Assembly (NCBI RefSeq): GCF_900079725.1
Contig: NZ_LT599032.1
Location: forward strand, 2,061,904 to 2,125,903
Length of the DNA stretch: 64,000 nucleotides
Direction of reading: 5' to 3'
Source of the DNA: an uncultured Dysgonomonas sp.
GTDB lineage: Bacteria > Bacteroidota > Bacteroidia > Bacteroidales > Dysgonomonadaceae
Below the pieces are notes generated by a model. The model did not search any database and was not told the DNA's origin. It worked only from the letters and a program-made list of their open reading frames with translations. The position numbers were made by a program, and so were the translations under genes. This document shows, piece after piece, positions 51,144 through 60,771 of the stretch (the first letter of the stretch is position 1; every line of letters starts with the position of its first letter).

Positions 51144-54100
51144 ATGATGCTAAGAAAGAAATTGTTCCTGCTTATTTTTTTAGGGGTTTCTCTCCCCTCC
51201 TTTACTATGCCGCCTGTAATCGAAAAGATGGGAATAGAAAAAGGCCTGTCTGATAATTATATTCTCTGTGTAGCTCAGGATAAAAATGGTTGTATGTGGT
51301 TTGGTACCGAGTGGGGCCTGAATAAGTTCGATGGCTACGTTTTCAAAAACTACAAAACTCATTCTTTGAATAATAATACAGTAAGCAGCAATGGTATAAA
51401 CAAGATATTAGCCGACAAGGATGAGAATATTATATGGATTGCTACTAAATCGGGAGGACTAAACGTTTTCGACTGCTCCACCCAACAATTCAATCATTAT
51501 CCGGTAAGCTCAGACGAACCCAACAGCACAAAATCAAATGGAATAACAGACCTCTGTTTTTCGGAAGGCGGCAATATATGGATTGCCACTTATAACAACG
51601 GATTAAAAAAGCTGGACAAGAAGAGTAATACAATTACTCACCTGAATTCATTGAATTTACCACAGCTAAAAGATTACAAGATAAAATGTATAGCCGATGA
51701 TATGAACGGCAACCTGTATATAGGCCATTGGGGTGAAGGTTTCAGCATTTTATCGACTAAAAACAACACAATAAAATTTTTCGAACACAATCCCGATGAT
51801 CCCCATAGTTTACCGGGAAATGAGGTACTGGATATGTGTATCGATTCCAGAGGCCGCATATGGCTTGCTACACACAAGGGGCTGGCCTTATATAATCCCG
51901 GCAGCGAAAAATTCACCATATTCAAACATAATAAGGAAAATCCATTTAGTCTTTCCAGCGACGATATCCATTCTATTTGTGAGGTAAACAATTCCCTATG
52001 GATAGGAACATGGAGAGGCGGGGTTAGTATCCTTGATCTAAGTACAAAAAATTTATCTTCTCCTGAAGATGTTCACTTCGACCATATTAGGCCCAGTGAT
52101 TCACAAACAGGGTTATCATCATCGTCTATCGTTGAAATTTTCGGGGATTCTTACGGGAATGTCTGGATGGGAACTTATGGCGAAGGTCTTAACATAATTA
52201 AGCATATAGAGCCCTATTTCAATACACTATCTTATTCACCAATAAGGGGTGATGATAACGGGCTGAGTGATAAAATAGTGTCATGCATCAGTTATGATCC
52301 TCTGAACCAGCTTTGGGTAGGTACGGCAAACGGAAATGTCGATGTTTATAAAGGGGGAAATAAGGTGCAACATTATAGTAAAGCCAATAACAAACTACCC
52401 GGTAACGATATCATTTCATCTTTAGCCGATGGCAAAGGAAACATTTGGCTCGGAGTAGACAGGAACGGCCTTATGCGACTTAATAAACATAAGAATATAT
52501 TTGAAAAAATAAAATTAACAGAAAAAGGTGAACTATATCAATACATTACCTGTATATATGAAGACAAGTCTCATAATATATGGATAGGTACACATGACGG
52601 GCTTTTGCGATACAATCCGGCCACTAATGAGATTAAAGAGCAAAACCTGCAAAAAGCCGAATTACCATACGGACTTATCACCTCTATATTTCAGGATGTT
52701 AATGGCAATTATTGGATAGGAAGCCGTATCTATGGATTAAGTCTCACTACTCCCGAATTTGATTTGATCCGGAAATTTAGCCTTGAGAGCGACTTTATTT
52801 CTAATAATATAAATTATATATACCAGGACTCTGATAACAGGATATGGATAGCGACAGCCGATGGGCTAGCAACCTTCCCCTCTGTTGCTTCAAAAAAATA
52901 TGACTTTGATGTTTTAGGTCAAAGTAACGGTATTCCCGATAATAATATACGTGCTATAGTAGAAGGAAAGAAAGGGGAGATGTGGATAACAACAAATGCC
53001 GGAATCACTAAATTTTCGGTAAAAGATAAGCACATCGAAAATTATGATTTCCATGATGGTATACCATGGGGAACCTTTATCAATGCAGCAGTGGCTAAAG
53101 CCCCGGATGGAACGGTCTTCTTTGGTTCTCAGAATGGGATATGTTACTTTAATTCCAACATAAATCCCGGAAACTACAAGATACCTCCGGTTGTCATCAC
53201 CAATTTTAGTATCTATGACACGGAGGGCATTCAGTCCAACAATACGATCGATATGCCCATAAGCCCTGGAGCAAAACTAAAATACGATCAGAATACCTTT
53301 ACCATTGATTTCAGTATCATGGACTACGCCCTGAAAGACCGCATAGAATATGCTTACTTTCTCGAAGGTGTAGATAATGCCTGGTACGAAACAAAAGGTC
53401 AGAATCAGGTTACTTTTCGTAATATTTCCCCGGGGAAGTATATATTTCATATCAAATCGAGAATACGGAACCAGGAATGGTCAACCAATATAACGAGTCT
53501 AAAAGTAGAAATCGATCCCCCTTTCTGGTTCTCATGGTGGGCCAAAACTCTTTACTCGCTTATTCTAATCTCTATCATTACAGGTATTATATGGTTCTAT
53601 AAGCGAAGATTATTTTTGGAAAACCAACTCTATCTCGAAAAGCAAAATCATTTGCAGGAGCAGGAATTAAATGACGAAAAGCTACGTTTCTATACAAATA
53701 TAACACATGAATTAAAAACCCCTTTAACCCTTATCATAGGGCCTTTAGGAGACCTCACAGAGGATAAACTAATGCCCGGACAGGCAAAAAAAATATCACT
53801 TATCCACAAGAGCGCAATACGTTTGTCTAATCTGATCAATCAGATTATGGAATTTAGTAAAAGTGAAACGCATAACAGAATATTGTCCGTTTCGTTCGGA
53901 AACATATCAGGTCTTATACAGGAAATAATTCTTAAGTATAAAGAGTTGAATCAAAATAAGGATATCTCGGTCAATATGTTTCTTGAAGCAGATCCACTAC
54001 TCTATTACGACAGCGAAGTGATAACGATTATTTTGGACAATATCATATCCAATGCTCTGAAATACACAAAGGAAGGCTATGTATCTGTCATACTTCGCGA

Positions 54101-55196
54101 AGTTTCTTCCGAAGAAATAAGATACATGGAAATTGAAGTATGCGATACAGGATATGGTATGCCAAAGGAAGTCCTGGATAAAATTTTTGATCGGTATTAT
54201 CAGGTCAAAGGAGAATACCAGGCCTCCGGTACAGGCATAGGACTGGCTTTAGTGCAAAATATGGTAAAACTGCATGAAGGCTCTATCAGCGTAGAAAGTA
54301 AAATAAACAAAGGCACTTCTTTCTATTTCAGGCTCAAGATAGACAACGATTATCCTGATGCTTTACATGATGTAAAAGAAGAACTCATCATTGAAAAGAA
54401 AAGTGATTTTGCCCCTTTGCTTTTAGTAATTGAAGACAATGAAGATATAAAAGACTATATCTCTGATTCATTATCTGATTCTTTCGAGATTATTACAGCC
54501 AAAGATGGAAAAGAAGGACTAAAGCTGGCAATAGAAAAAATTCCTGATATTATTATCAGTGATATAATGATGCCTGTAATGACCGGAACGGAACTATGCC
54601 GTACATTGAAGGAAGATATGCGGACCAGTCACATTCCGATTATTTTACTGACCGCCAAAGATTCGGAGAAAGATAAAACTGAGGGCTATTTGGCTGGAGC
54701 CGACTCTTATATAACAAAACCGTTCAGTGCAAATCTGCTAAAAACCAGAGCAATCAATTTACTGCAAGGAAGAGAAAAAGTTGCCAAATATTTCTCAACA
54801 GATACCTACAAGAAAGTGGTATCTTCAAATTCGCTTAATCAACTGGACAATGAATTTGTTGAAAAAACGATTTCTATTATTGAAGACAATATGCAATCCG
54901 AACAGATAAATGTGACCTTCCTTGCAGAACAAGTACATATGAGCTATTCCTCTTTCTCACGCAAAATGAAAGCTCTTACCGGAATGACCGTAAATGAACT
55001 GGTACGGAAGATAAAAATGCAGCATGCCGAACAGTTGCTTCTATCACGCAAGTACACAGTTTCAGAAGTGGTTTTTCTGGTAGGATACAACAGTATGGCC
55101 TACTTCCGGGAGGCCTTCAAGTCCGAATTCGGGGTTCTGCCGTCTAATTATCTTAAGGATTTGGGAAAAATAAACGAGGATTCAAACGAGAATTAA
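51144..55196 (+). CDS. Hybrid two-component system regulator (HTCS)
   Basis: The 1350-residue inner-membrane sensor joins all parts in one chain. These are a signal segment, two seven-bladed Reg_prop propellers (about 25-690, with repeated IWIAT, IWLGV and MWFGT motifs), a Y_Y_Y domain (about 705-775), one membrane helix at about 785-805 (TLYSLILISIITGIIWFY), and a histidine kinase with His855 in NITHELKTPLTLI. An ATPase domain (GTGIGLALVQNMVK near 1030), a receiver with Asp1140 in IIISDIMMPVMTG, and an AraC HTH (about 1245-1345) follow. It senses a glycan fragment in the periplasm and activates the divergent GH30-GH2-GH78 operon. This is the standard control for such loci. Confidence 0.96.
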   Translation: MMLRKKLFLLIFLGVSLPSFTMPPVIEKMGIEKGLSDNYILCVAQDKNGCMWFGTEWGLNKFDGYVFKNYKTHSLNNNTVSSNGINKILADKDENIIWIATKSGGLNVFDCSTQQFNHYPVSSDEPNSTKSNGITDLCFSEGGNIWIATYNNGLKKLDKKSNTITHLNSLNLPQLKDYKIKCIADDMNGNLYIGHWGEGFSILSTKNNTIKFFEHNPDDPHSLPGNEVLDMCIDSRGRIWLATHKGLALYNPGSEKFTIFKHNKENPFSLSSDDIHSICEVNNSLWIGTWRGGVSILDLSTKNLSSPEDVHFDHIRPSDSQTGLSSSSIVEIFGDSYGNVWMGTYGEGLNIIKHIEPYFNTLSYSPIRGDDNGLSDKIVSCISYDPLNQLWVGTANGNVDVYKGGNKVQHYSKANNKLPGNDIISSLADGKGNIWLGVDRNGLMRLNKHKNIFEKIKLTEKGELYQYITCIYEDKSHNIWIGTHDGLLRYNPATNEIKEQNLQKAELPYGLITSIFQDVNGNYWIGSRIYGLSLTTPEFDLIRKFSLESDFISNNINYIYQDSDNRIWIATADGLATFPSVASKKYDFDVLGQSNGIPDNNIRAIVEGKKGEMWITTNAGITKFSVKDKHIENYDFHDGIPWGTFINAAVAKAPDGTVFFGSQNGICYFNSNINPGNYKIPPVVITNFSIYDTEGIQSNNTIDMPISPGAKLKYDQNTFTIDFSIMDYALKDRIEYAYFLEGVDNAWYETKGQNQVTFRNISPGKYIFHIKSRIRNQEWSTNITSLKVEIDPPFWFSWWAKTLYSLILISIITGIIWFYKRRLFLENQLYLEKQNHLQEQELNDEKLRFYTNITHELKTPLTLIIGPLGDLTEDKLMPGQAKKISLIHKSAIRLSNLINQIMEFSKSETHNRILSVSFGNISGLIQEIILKYKELNQNKDISVNMFLEADPLLYYDSEVITIILDNIISNALKYTKEGYVSVILREVSSEEIRYMEIEVCDTGYGMPKEVLDKIFDRYYQVKGEYQASGTGIGLALVQNMVKLHEGSISVESKINKGTSFYFRLKIDNDYPDALHDVKEELIIEKKSDFAPLLLVIEDNEDIKDYISDSLSDSFEIITAKDGKEGLKLAIEKIPDIIISDIMMPVMTGTELCRTLKEDMRTSHIPIILLTAKDSEKDKTEGYLAGADSYITKPFSANLLKTRAINLLQGREKVAKYFSTDTYKKVVSSNSLNQLDNEFVEKTISIIEDNMQSEQINVTFLAEQVHMSYSSFSRKMKALTGMTVNELVRKIKMQHAEQLLLSRKYTVSEVVFLVGYNSMAYFREAFKSEFGVLPSNYLKDLGKINEDSNEN

Positions 55197-55214
55197 GTAG
55201 GCTTGAAAAGGTTG

Positions 55215-56108
55215 TTAATCTCCGATATTTCCGAAGACCCGTTGTTTATTATACTCACTTCTGTATTCTGAAGGGGTTTGGCCGACATGCTGTTTAAACA
55301 TCCGGTTGAAATATGAAATGTTATCTATCGCCAATTCGAGAGCAATATCCCTTATAGAAATACCGGTAGTAAGTAACAGCAATTGAGCCTTTTCTATCTT
55401 TTTCAGATTTATATACTTCAATGGCGTACATTTCATTTCTTTTCTGAATAACCTGATAAAATGGTCTTTGGTTATACAGGCTATCGCTGCCAGCTGGTCT
55501 ATAGATATATCTTTATCTGTATTTTCATGAATATATTTCAATCCGCTGATTATCCGGCTATCTCTATTATCCGATTTAACTTTAGCCGTTTCAAAAAACT
55601 TAGCCATCAGCTGATATAATATACCTTGCGTTTCGATGATGGAATGACGGGGTATCTTATTGTTATCGGCTATATATTGTGAAAAATTCGGAAAATTGTC
55701 GTATAACTCCGGATCTAAATTTCTTAAATGGCGTTCAGGATTAATCTTTAGCAGTCTCTCTGTCAGCAAAAAATCCAATGATTCAGCTTTTATCCCTATT
55801 GGGAAATCATATTTGTCAAATACAGATTCCTTATTCATCACTCTTTCATAGAAATGGATGTAGTATAGCGAAAAATAGCCGTCACATTCATCATTGTGCA
55901 GAGTAAAAGGCGGTGTCAGGTAGATATGATCGGGCTTTAGTGTATATAGTTTACCACCAATCTTTGTACGTGCCTCTCCTCCTTTCACATAATATATTCT
56001 GGCGAAAGGACTATAGATATTTTTCCAGTTCCAGTTTGCATTGAGCTCCGAGTAGCCAATGTTCAGAAGAATAAAATCAAAGTTATCGGCAATAGTATAC
56101 ATAGACAC
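55215..56108 (-). CDS. AraC-family transcriptional regulator, probable fucose regulator
   Basis: The 297-residue protein has an N-terminal cupin-like effector domain (about 20-120) and a C-terminal pair of HTH motifs (about 195-290: ISIDQLAAIACITKDHFIRL and ISIRDIALELAIDNISYFNR). The end SEYRSEYNKQ is typical. It is divergent from the L-fucose operon and separated from it by 225 bp, where a 10-bp inverted repeat (56135-56158) could be its site. Bacteroides fucose operons use a GntR-type FucR, so an AraC regulator here is a different solution. Its inducer is inferred to be fucose or fuculose. Confidence 0.88.
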   Translation of the reverse strand: MSMYTIADNFDFILLNIGYSELNANWNWKNIYSPFARIYYVKGGEARTKIGGKLYTLKPDHIYLTPPFTLHNDECDGYFSLYYIHFYERVMNKESVFDKYDFPIGIKAESLDFLLTERLLKINPERHLRNLDPELYDNFPNFSQYIADNNKIPRHSIIETQGILYQLMAKFFETAKVKSDNRDSRIISGLKYIHENTDKDISIDQLAAIACITKDHFIRLFRKEMKCTPLKYINLKKIEKAQLLLLTTGISIRDIALELAIDNISYFNRMFKQHVGQTPSEYRSEYNKQRVFGNIGD

Positions 56109-56134
56109 GTATCGCTTTAATGTTATTTAAATAA

Positions 56135-56158
56135 ATTATAAATATACTTATTTATAAT
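56135..56158. promoter_or_regulatory. Inverted repeat in the divergent AraC/fucI spacer
   Basis: ATTATAAATA (56135-56144) and TATTTATAAT (56149-56158) form a perfect 10-bp inverted repeat around TACT. It is AT-only, so chance is possible, but its place between the regulator and fucI makes it a candidate operator. Confidence 0.35.
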
Positions 56159-56333
56159 ATATAATCAATTATTCCAGGTACAACATATCGATATAATACT
56201 ATCTATCCATCGAAAAAGTGACAGTTATTCTTGTATTTTATCCATAAATTCGCATTATAACCTGAATCAACCTTCTTCGGTAAGAAGCGACTAAGATATA
56301 CCGAACAAATAATTTTAAATCTAAATCGATATC

Positions 56334-58124
56334 ATGACAACAAAAAGATTTCAAGGCCAATGGCCGAAAATTGGCATCCGTCCCACTATCGACGGCCGTA
56401 TGGGTGGTGTACGCGAATCACTCGAAACCCAGACAATGAACATGGCGAAAAGCGTAGTATCTTTATTGACCTCAACGCTGAAATATCCGGATGGTTCTCC
56501 TATAGAGTGCATCATTGCGGATTCAACTATCGGACGTGTAGCCGAAAGCGCCGCCTGTGCCGAAAAGTTCCGGAAAGAAGGTGTAGGCGTTACCATTACC
56601 GTTACTCCGTGCTGGTGCTATGGCAGTGAAACGATGGATATGGAACAACACACCGTAAAAGCCGTTTGGGGATTCAATGGAACAGAACGCCCCGGAGCGG
56701 TATATCTTGCGGCGGTATTAGCCGGACACGCACAAAAAGGATTACCCGCATTCGGCATCTACGGACGCGATGTGCAGGATGCAGGAACAACGGAAATCCC
56801 TGCCGATGTGAAAGAAAAACTGCTCCGTTTTGCAAAAGCCGGTCTGGCTGTGGCTACCATGCGAGGAAAATCATACTTATCTATTGGAGCCGTTTGTATG
56901 GGTATCGCAGGCTCTATCGTAAATACCGATTTCTTCGAAGATTACTTAGGCATGCGCTGCGAAGGTGTCGACGAAGTGGAAATCATCCGCCGTATGACCG
57001 AAGGCATATACGATAAAGAAGAATATGAAAAAGCGCTGGCTTGGGCTAAAGCGAATTGCAGGGAAGGCGAAGATACTATCAACCGGGCAGACCTAAAAAA
57101 AGATCAGAACGGAAGAGATAAAGACTGGGAGTTCATCGTGAAGATGACATTGATAGTCCGCGACCTGATGATAGGCAATCCGAAACTGAAAGAAATGGGA
57201 TTCGGCGAAGAGGCTTTGGGACACAACGCTATTGCCGCGGGATTCCAAGGACAACGCCAATGGACGGATTTTTATGCAAACGGTGATTTTACCGAAGCAA
57301 TTCTGAATTCATCTTTCGACTGGACTGGCATCCGCTCTCCTTATATACTAGCTACCGAAAATGATGCACTGAACGGAGCGGTTATGTTATTCGGCTATTT
57401 ACTTACCAATACAGCACAGATATTTGCAGACGTACGTACATACTGGAGTCCCGAATCTGTGGAACGTGTAACAGGTAAGAAATTAGATGGTCTGGCTTCC
57501 GGAGGAATGATCCACCTGATTAATTCAGGCGCTGCAACCCTAGACGGCAGTGGCCGTCAGAACGACAAGGATGGAAAGCCTACGATGAAGCCATTCTGGG
57601 ATATTACAGAAGCGGAAGCAAAAGCCTGTCTGGACGCGACAACATGGATGCCGGCCAACCGTGAATATTTCAGGGGAGGTGGCTTTTCTTCCAAATTTCT
57701 GACACGTGGAGGAATGCCTTGTACAATGGTTCGCCTGAATCTGGTAAAGGGTCTGGGCCCTATATTGCAAATCGCCGAAGGATGGACAGTAGATCTGGAC
57801 CCGGCAGTGCACAAGATATTAGATGAACGCACCGATAAGGGCTGGCCTACAACATGGTTTGTCCCTCGCCTGACAGACGATCCTAACTTCAAAGATGTAT
57901 ATTCGGTAATGAATAACTGGGGGGCTAACCATGGTTCTATCAGCTGCGGGCATATCGGAGCTGATCTGATTACACTGGCTTCTATGCTTCGCATTCCTGT
58001 ATGTATGCATAACGTAAGCACTGATGATATTTACCGTCCGTCTTCATGGAACGCATTCGGTATGGATAAAGAAAATGCCGATTACCGGGCATGCCTGACA
58101 TACGGGCCTCTTTATAAGAAATAA
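56334..58124 (+). CDS. fucI: L-fucose isomerase
   Basis: The 596-residue hexameric enzyme converts L-fucose to L-fuculose with a divalent metal. The start [20 protein letters not shown] (residues 12-31), [20 protein letters not shown] near 91-110 and [19 protein letters not shown] near 450 are conserved in FucI. Length is normal. First gene of the fucose set; the mutarotase follows after 5 bp. The fucose pathway runs through fuculose and fuculose-1-phosphate to lactaldehyde and dihydroxyacetone phosphate, each step encoded next to it. Cytoplasmic. Confidence 0.97.
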   Translation: MTTKRFQGQWPKIGIRPTIDGRMGGVRESLETQTMNMAKSVVSLLTSTLKYPDGSPIECIIADSTIGRVAESAACAEKFRKEGVGVTITVTPCWCYGSETMDMEQHTVKAVWGFNGTERPGAVYLAAVLAGHAQKGLPAFGIYGRDVQDAGTTEIPADVKEKLLRFAKAGLAVATMRGKSYLSIGAVCMGIAGSIVNTDFFEDYLGMRCEGVDEVEIIRRMTEGIYDKEEYEKALAWAKANCREGEDTINRADLKKDQNGRDKDWEFIVKMTLIVRDLMIGNPKLKEMGFGEEALGHNAIAAGFQGQRQWTDFYANGDFTEAILNSSFDWTGIRSPYILATENDALNGAVMLFGYLLTNTAQIFADVRTYWSPESVERVTGKKLDGLASGGMIHLINSGAATLDGSGRQNDKDGKPTMKPFWDITEAEAKACLDATTWMPANREYFRGGGFSSKFLTRGGMPCTMVRLNLVKGLGPILQIAEGWTVDLDPAVHKILDERTDKGWPTTWFVPRLTDDPNFKDVYSVMNNWGANHGSISCGHIGADLITLASMLRIPVCMHNVSTDDIYRPSSWNAFGMDKENADYRACLTYGPLYKK

Positions 58125-58129
58125 GAAGA

Positions 58130-58522
58130 ATGATGAAAGACCTGAAAGAAGGGTATAAAAAAGAACCGGCAGGGGCGACAAAACACTTCTGCCAGTTCCT
58201 GAAACTAAACCCGGATACCTTAGAACAATATAAATATTGGCACAACAGCCATAATATCTGGAAGGAAATTCCTCAAGGCATTCGCAAGGTAGGCATTCTG
58301 GATATGGAGATATATGTGATAAATGATATAGCCTTCATGCTAATAGAGACAGCTCCCGATTTCGACTGGGATGTTTCTTTCGGTAAACTGGCTACATACG
58401 AAAGGCAGTCCGAATGGGAAGAATTTGTATCTCAATTTCAGATAGCCGGAGAGGGGCAGCGTTCGGAAGAGAAATGGCAACTTGTAGAACGTATATTTTC
58501 CCTTACCGACGCATTGACGTGA
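58130..58522 (+). CDS. RhaM-type sugar mutarotase, probably for L-fucose
   Basis: The 130-residue product resembles L-rhamnose mutarotase (RhaM family) and not the FucU fold. It has HFCQFLKLNPDTLEQYKYWH at about 19-38, then NIWKEIPQGIRKVGILDMEI. These enzymes interconvert the alpha and beta anomers so that the isomerase gets its preferred form. Placed 5 bp after fucI and 25 bp before fucA, it should serve L-fucose here. The sugar specificity is inferred from context. Confidence 0.85.
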   Translation: MMKDLKEGYKKEPAGATKHFCQFLKLNPDTLEQYKYWHNSHNIWKEIPQGIRKVGILDMEIYVINDIAFMLIETAPDFDWDVSFGKLATYERQSEWEEFVSQFQIAGEGQRSEEKWQLVERIFSLTDALT

Positions 58523-58547
58523 TCCACATTGTAAACTAAACATTAAA

Positions 58548-59192
58548 ATGATAACAAAAGAACATATTGCAAAATTTATAGAACAAGCTCATCGTGTCGG
58601 AAAAGAGCGATTGCAGCTTTGCAGCAGCGGTAATCTTTCGTGGCGTGTAGAAGGAAATACTGCATTGGTATCGGGTACAGGCTCATGGCTTCCACGTCTG
58701 GCGGAAGAAAATGTAGCCGTATGCGATATATCGACAGGATTGCGGATAGATGGACCGAAACCCTCTATGGAAAGTGTCTTCCATCTTGGAGTATTACGAG
58801 AGCGGAAAGACATGAATGTAGTGCTGCATTTCCAGTCGGAATATGCCACAATCGTTTCATGTATGAAAAACAAGCCCGAGAATTTCAATGTCGTAGCCGA
58901 AGTTCCCTGCTACTGCGGCCGTGAAATTCCGGTAATACCCTATTTCCGTCCCGGTTCTAAAGAATTGGCTGATGCTGTGACAAATGCCCTGAAAGAACAT
59001 GACTGTGTATTGATGAGCAAGCATGGTCAGGCAGTTTGTGGAAAAGATTTCGATGATGCCTTCCAAAAAGCGGTCTTCTTTGAATTTGCATGCGGCATAA
59101 TTGTACGTGCAGGTGAGGGTAATTATCAGACTTTGAGTGATGAAGAAATTCGTGATCTGGAGGTTTATATCTTAGGAAAATCCGGAAAATAA
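58548..59192 (+). CDS. fucA: L-fuculose-phosphate aldolase (class II)
   Basis: The 214-residue class II aldolase splits L-fuculose-1-phosphate into dihydroxyacetone phosphate and L-lactaldehyde, and uses zinc. CSSGNLSWRVEG near 25-36 binds phosphate. Candidate zinc ligands are Glu75 (KPSMESVFH), His94 and His159 (MSKHGQAVCG). The position where E. coli FucA has a second His (HxH) is Gln96 in LHFQSEYAT, so one ligand differs. I recall the same substitution in related Bacteroides enzymes, so it is likely a family trait, not damage. Third in the fucose operon. Confidence 0.9.
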   Translation: MITKEHIAKFIEQAHRVGKERLQLCSSGNLSWRVEGNTALVSGTGSWLPRLAEENVAVCDISTGLRIDGPKPSMESVFHLGVLRERKDMNVVLHFQSEYATIVSCMKNKPENFNVVAEVPCYCGREIPVIPYFRPGSKELADAVTNALKEHDCVLMSKHGQAVCGKDFDDAFQKAVFFEFACGIIVRAGEGNYQTLSDEEIRDLEVYILGKSGK

Positions 59193-59267
59193 TAGTTATG
59201 AGTTATGGTGTTACGTTATCTGCTTATTAATGGGCACATTGGCATATTAATCAATTAGATCATTATC

Positions 59268-60731
59268 ATGGCATATCTGGCTTTAGACCTCGGGGCAGGA
59301 AGCGGCAGGGCGATTGTCGGCTTCATTGAAAACGGGAAAATCCGGCTGGATGAAGTCCATCGCTTTAGCAATCCTCCCATTTCGTTAGGCAATACGCTCT
59401 ATTGGGATTTCCTGTCGTTGTTCTCGAATATAAAAGAGGGTATCCGTTTAGCCGCAAAAAAAGGCTATACACTGAAAGGCATTGCAGTAGATACCTGGGG
59501 TGTCGATTTCGGGCTGATAGACAAATTGGGACATTTACTATCCAATCCTGTTTGCTATCGTGATCGCCGTACCGAAGGTATATCTGCCATAGCATCCGTA
59601 TCTATCTCTACTGAAGAACTGTATGCAATTACAGGAATTCAGCAGATGGAAATAAATTCCGTTTTCCAACTTTTAAGTCTTAAACAAAAAGAAGACCCGG
59701 TATTATCAATCGCCGATAAATTGTTGTTTACTCCCGATCTTATAAACTATTTCCTTACGGGAATTGTCTGTAATGAATATACTATAGCTTCTACATCCCA
59801 ATTATTAGACGCGCAGACACGGCTCTGGAGCAAAGTTATCCTTGATAAGCTGGATTTACCATATCGATTGATGGAAAATATCATCTACCCCTGCAATCTT
59901 ATTGGTAAACTAAGGAATGAAATTGCAGAAGAAACAGGAGCTGATGGTATCAATGTGTTTTCTGTTGGCTCGCACGATACAGCCAGTGCTATTGCCGCCA
60001 TTCCGGCAAATGGTAAAGACTGGGCATTTCTGAGTTCGGGTACATGGTCGCTGTTGGGTGTAACAACAGACAAACCTGTTCTTACAGAAGAAGCCCGAAA
60101 AAATAATTTTACAAATGAGGGCGGTGTAGATGATAAGATTCTCTTTATGCGAAACATTACAGGGCTTTGGCTTTTGCAAAGACTGATTGACGAATGGGAG
60201 AAAGCAAACGAAGAATGCAATTATGAGTACCTTTTCGCAGAGTGTAATAAGGCAGAACCTTTTCGCAGTATTGTAGACAGCGATAACCCGGTATTTACCC
60301 ATCCCGCTTCTATGGAAAAAGCCATTCGGGAATATTGCCAACGCACCAATCAACCGATCCCCGTATCGAAAGGAGAATTAGTTCGTTGTGTATTGGAATC
60401 TCTTGCCGTTAAGTATTATTCTGTAATGGACAAGTTGCAGGAATGCACAGGTCTGGAAATAAAATATATCTTTGTGGTGGGTGGCGGAAGCCGCAATGAG
60501 TTGCTGAACCAATATATAGCCGACGCATTGAATATGGAGGTGATAACAGGCCTTACTGAAGCAACGGCAGTGGGTAATATTATTCAGCAGGCAATAGCCG
60601 ACAAACAAATACAGGACTTAGAAGAAGGACACAAGATTATAAAAAACAGCTTTGAACAAAAAATATATTATCCCGAAAACACAAAAAGATGGACTGATGC
60701 AATAGCTAAAATAAAACATCTGTTCCTATAA
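59268..60731 (+). CDS. fucK: Sugar kinase of the FGGY family, L-fuculokinase (RhaB-like)
   Basis: The 487-residue kinase opens AYLALDLGAGSGRAIVGFIE (2-21), the ATP-binding motif of FGGY kinases. The sequence is closer to rhamnulokinase than to E. coli FucK: WDFLSLFSNIKEGIR near 46 and VDTWGVDFGLID near 74, then GSHDTASAIAAIP near 232. It should phosphorylate L-fuculose at O-1 for FucA, as inferred from its place between fucA and fucP. Rhamnulose is an alternative substrate since no rhamnose isomerase or aldolase gene is seen here. Confidence 0.9.
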   Translation: MAYLALDLGAGSGRAIVGFIENGKIRLDEVHRFSNPPISLGNTLYWDFLSLFSNIKEGIRLAAKKGYTLKGIAVDTWGVDFGLIDKLGHLLSNPVCYRDRRTEGISAIASVSISTEELYAITGIQQMEINSVFQLLSLKQKEDPVLSIADKLLFTPDLINYFLTGIVCNEYTIASTSQLLDAQTRLWSKVILDKLDLPYRLMENIIYPCNLIGKLRNEIAEETGADGINVFSVGSHDTASAIAAIPANGKDWAFLSSGTWSLLGVTTDKPVLTEEARKNNFTNEGGVDDKILFMRNITGLWLLQRLIDEWEKANEECNYEYLFAECNKAEPFRSIVDSDNPVFTHPASMEKAIREYCQRTNQPIPVSKGELVRCVLESLAVKYYSVMDKLQECTGLEIKYIFVVGGGSRNELLNQYIADALNMEVITGLTEATAVGNIIQQAIADKQIQDLEEGHKIIKNSFEQKIYYPENTKRWTDAIAKIKHLFL

Positions 60732-60771
60732 ATCTTGGAGCAACTTAACCTTTTTAATACCGATACATACC

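Noticed and set aside
57557..58021. 154-residue minus-strand frame inside fucI
   Set aside because: fucI is firm; the antisense frame has no recognisable domain.
59910..60353. 147-residue minus-strand frame inside the sugar kinase gene
   Set aside because: It is Cys/Phe-rich in the way typical of antisense to a kinase; no homology.
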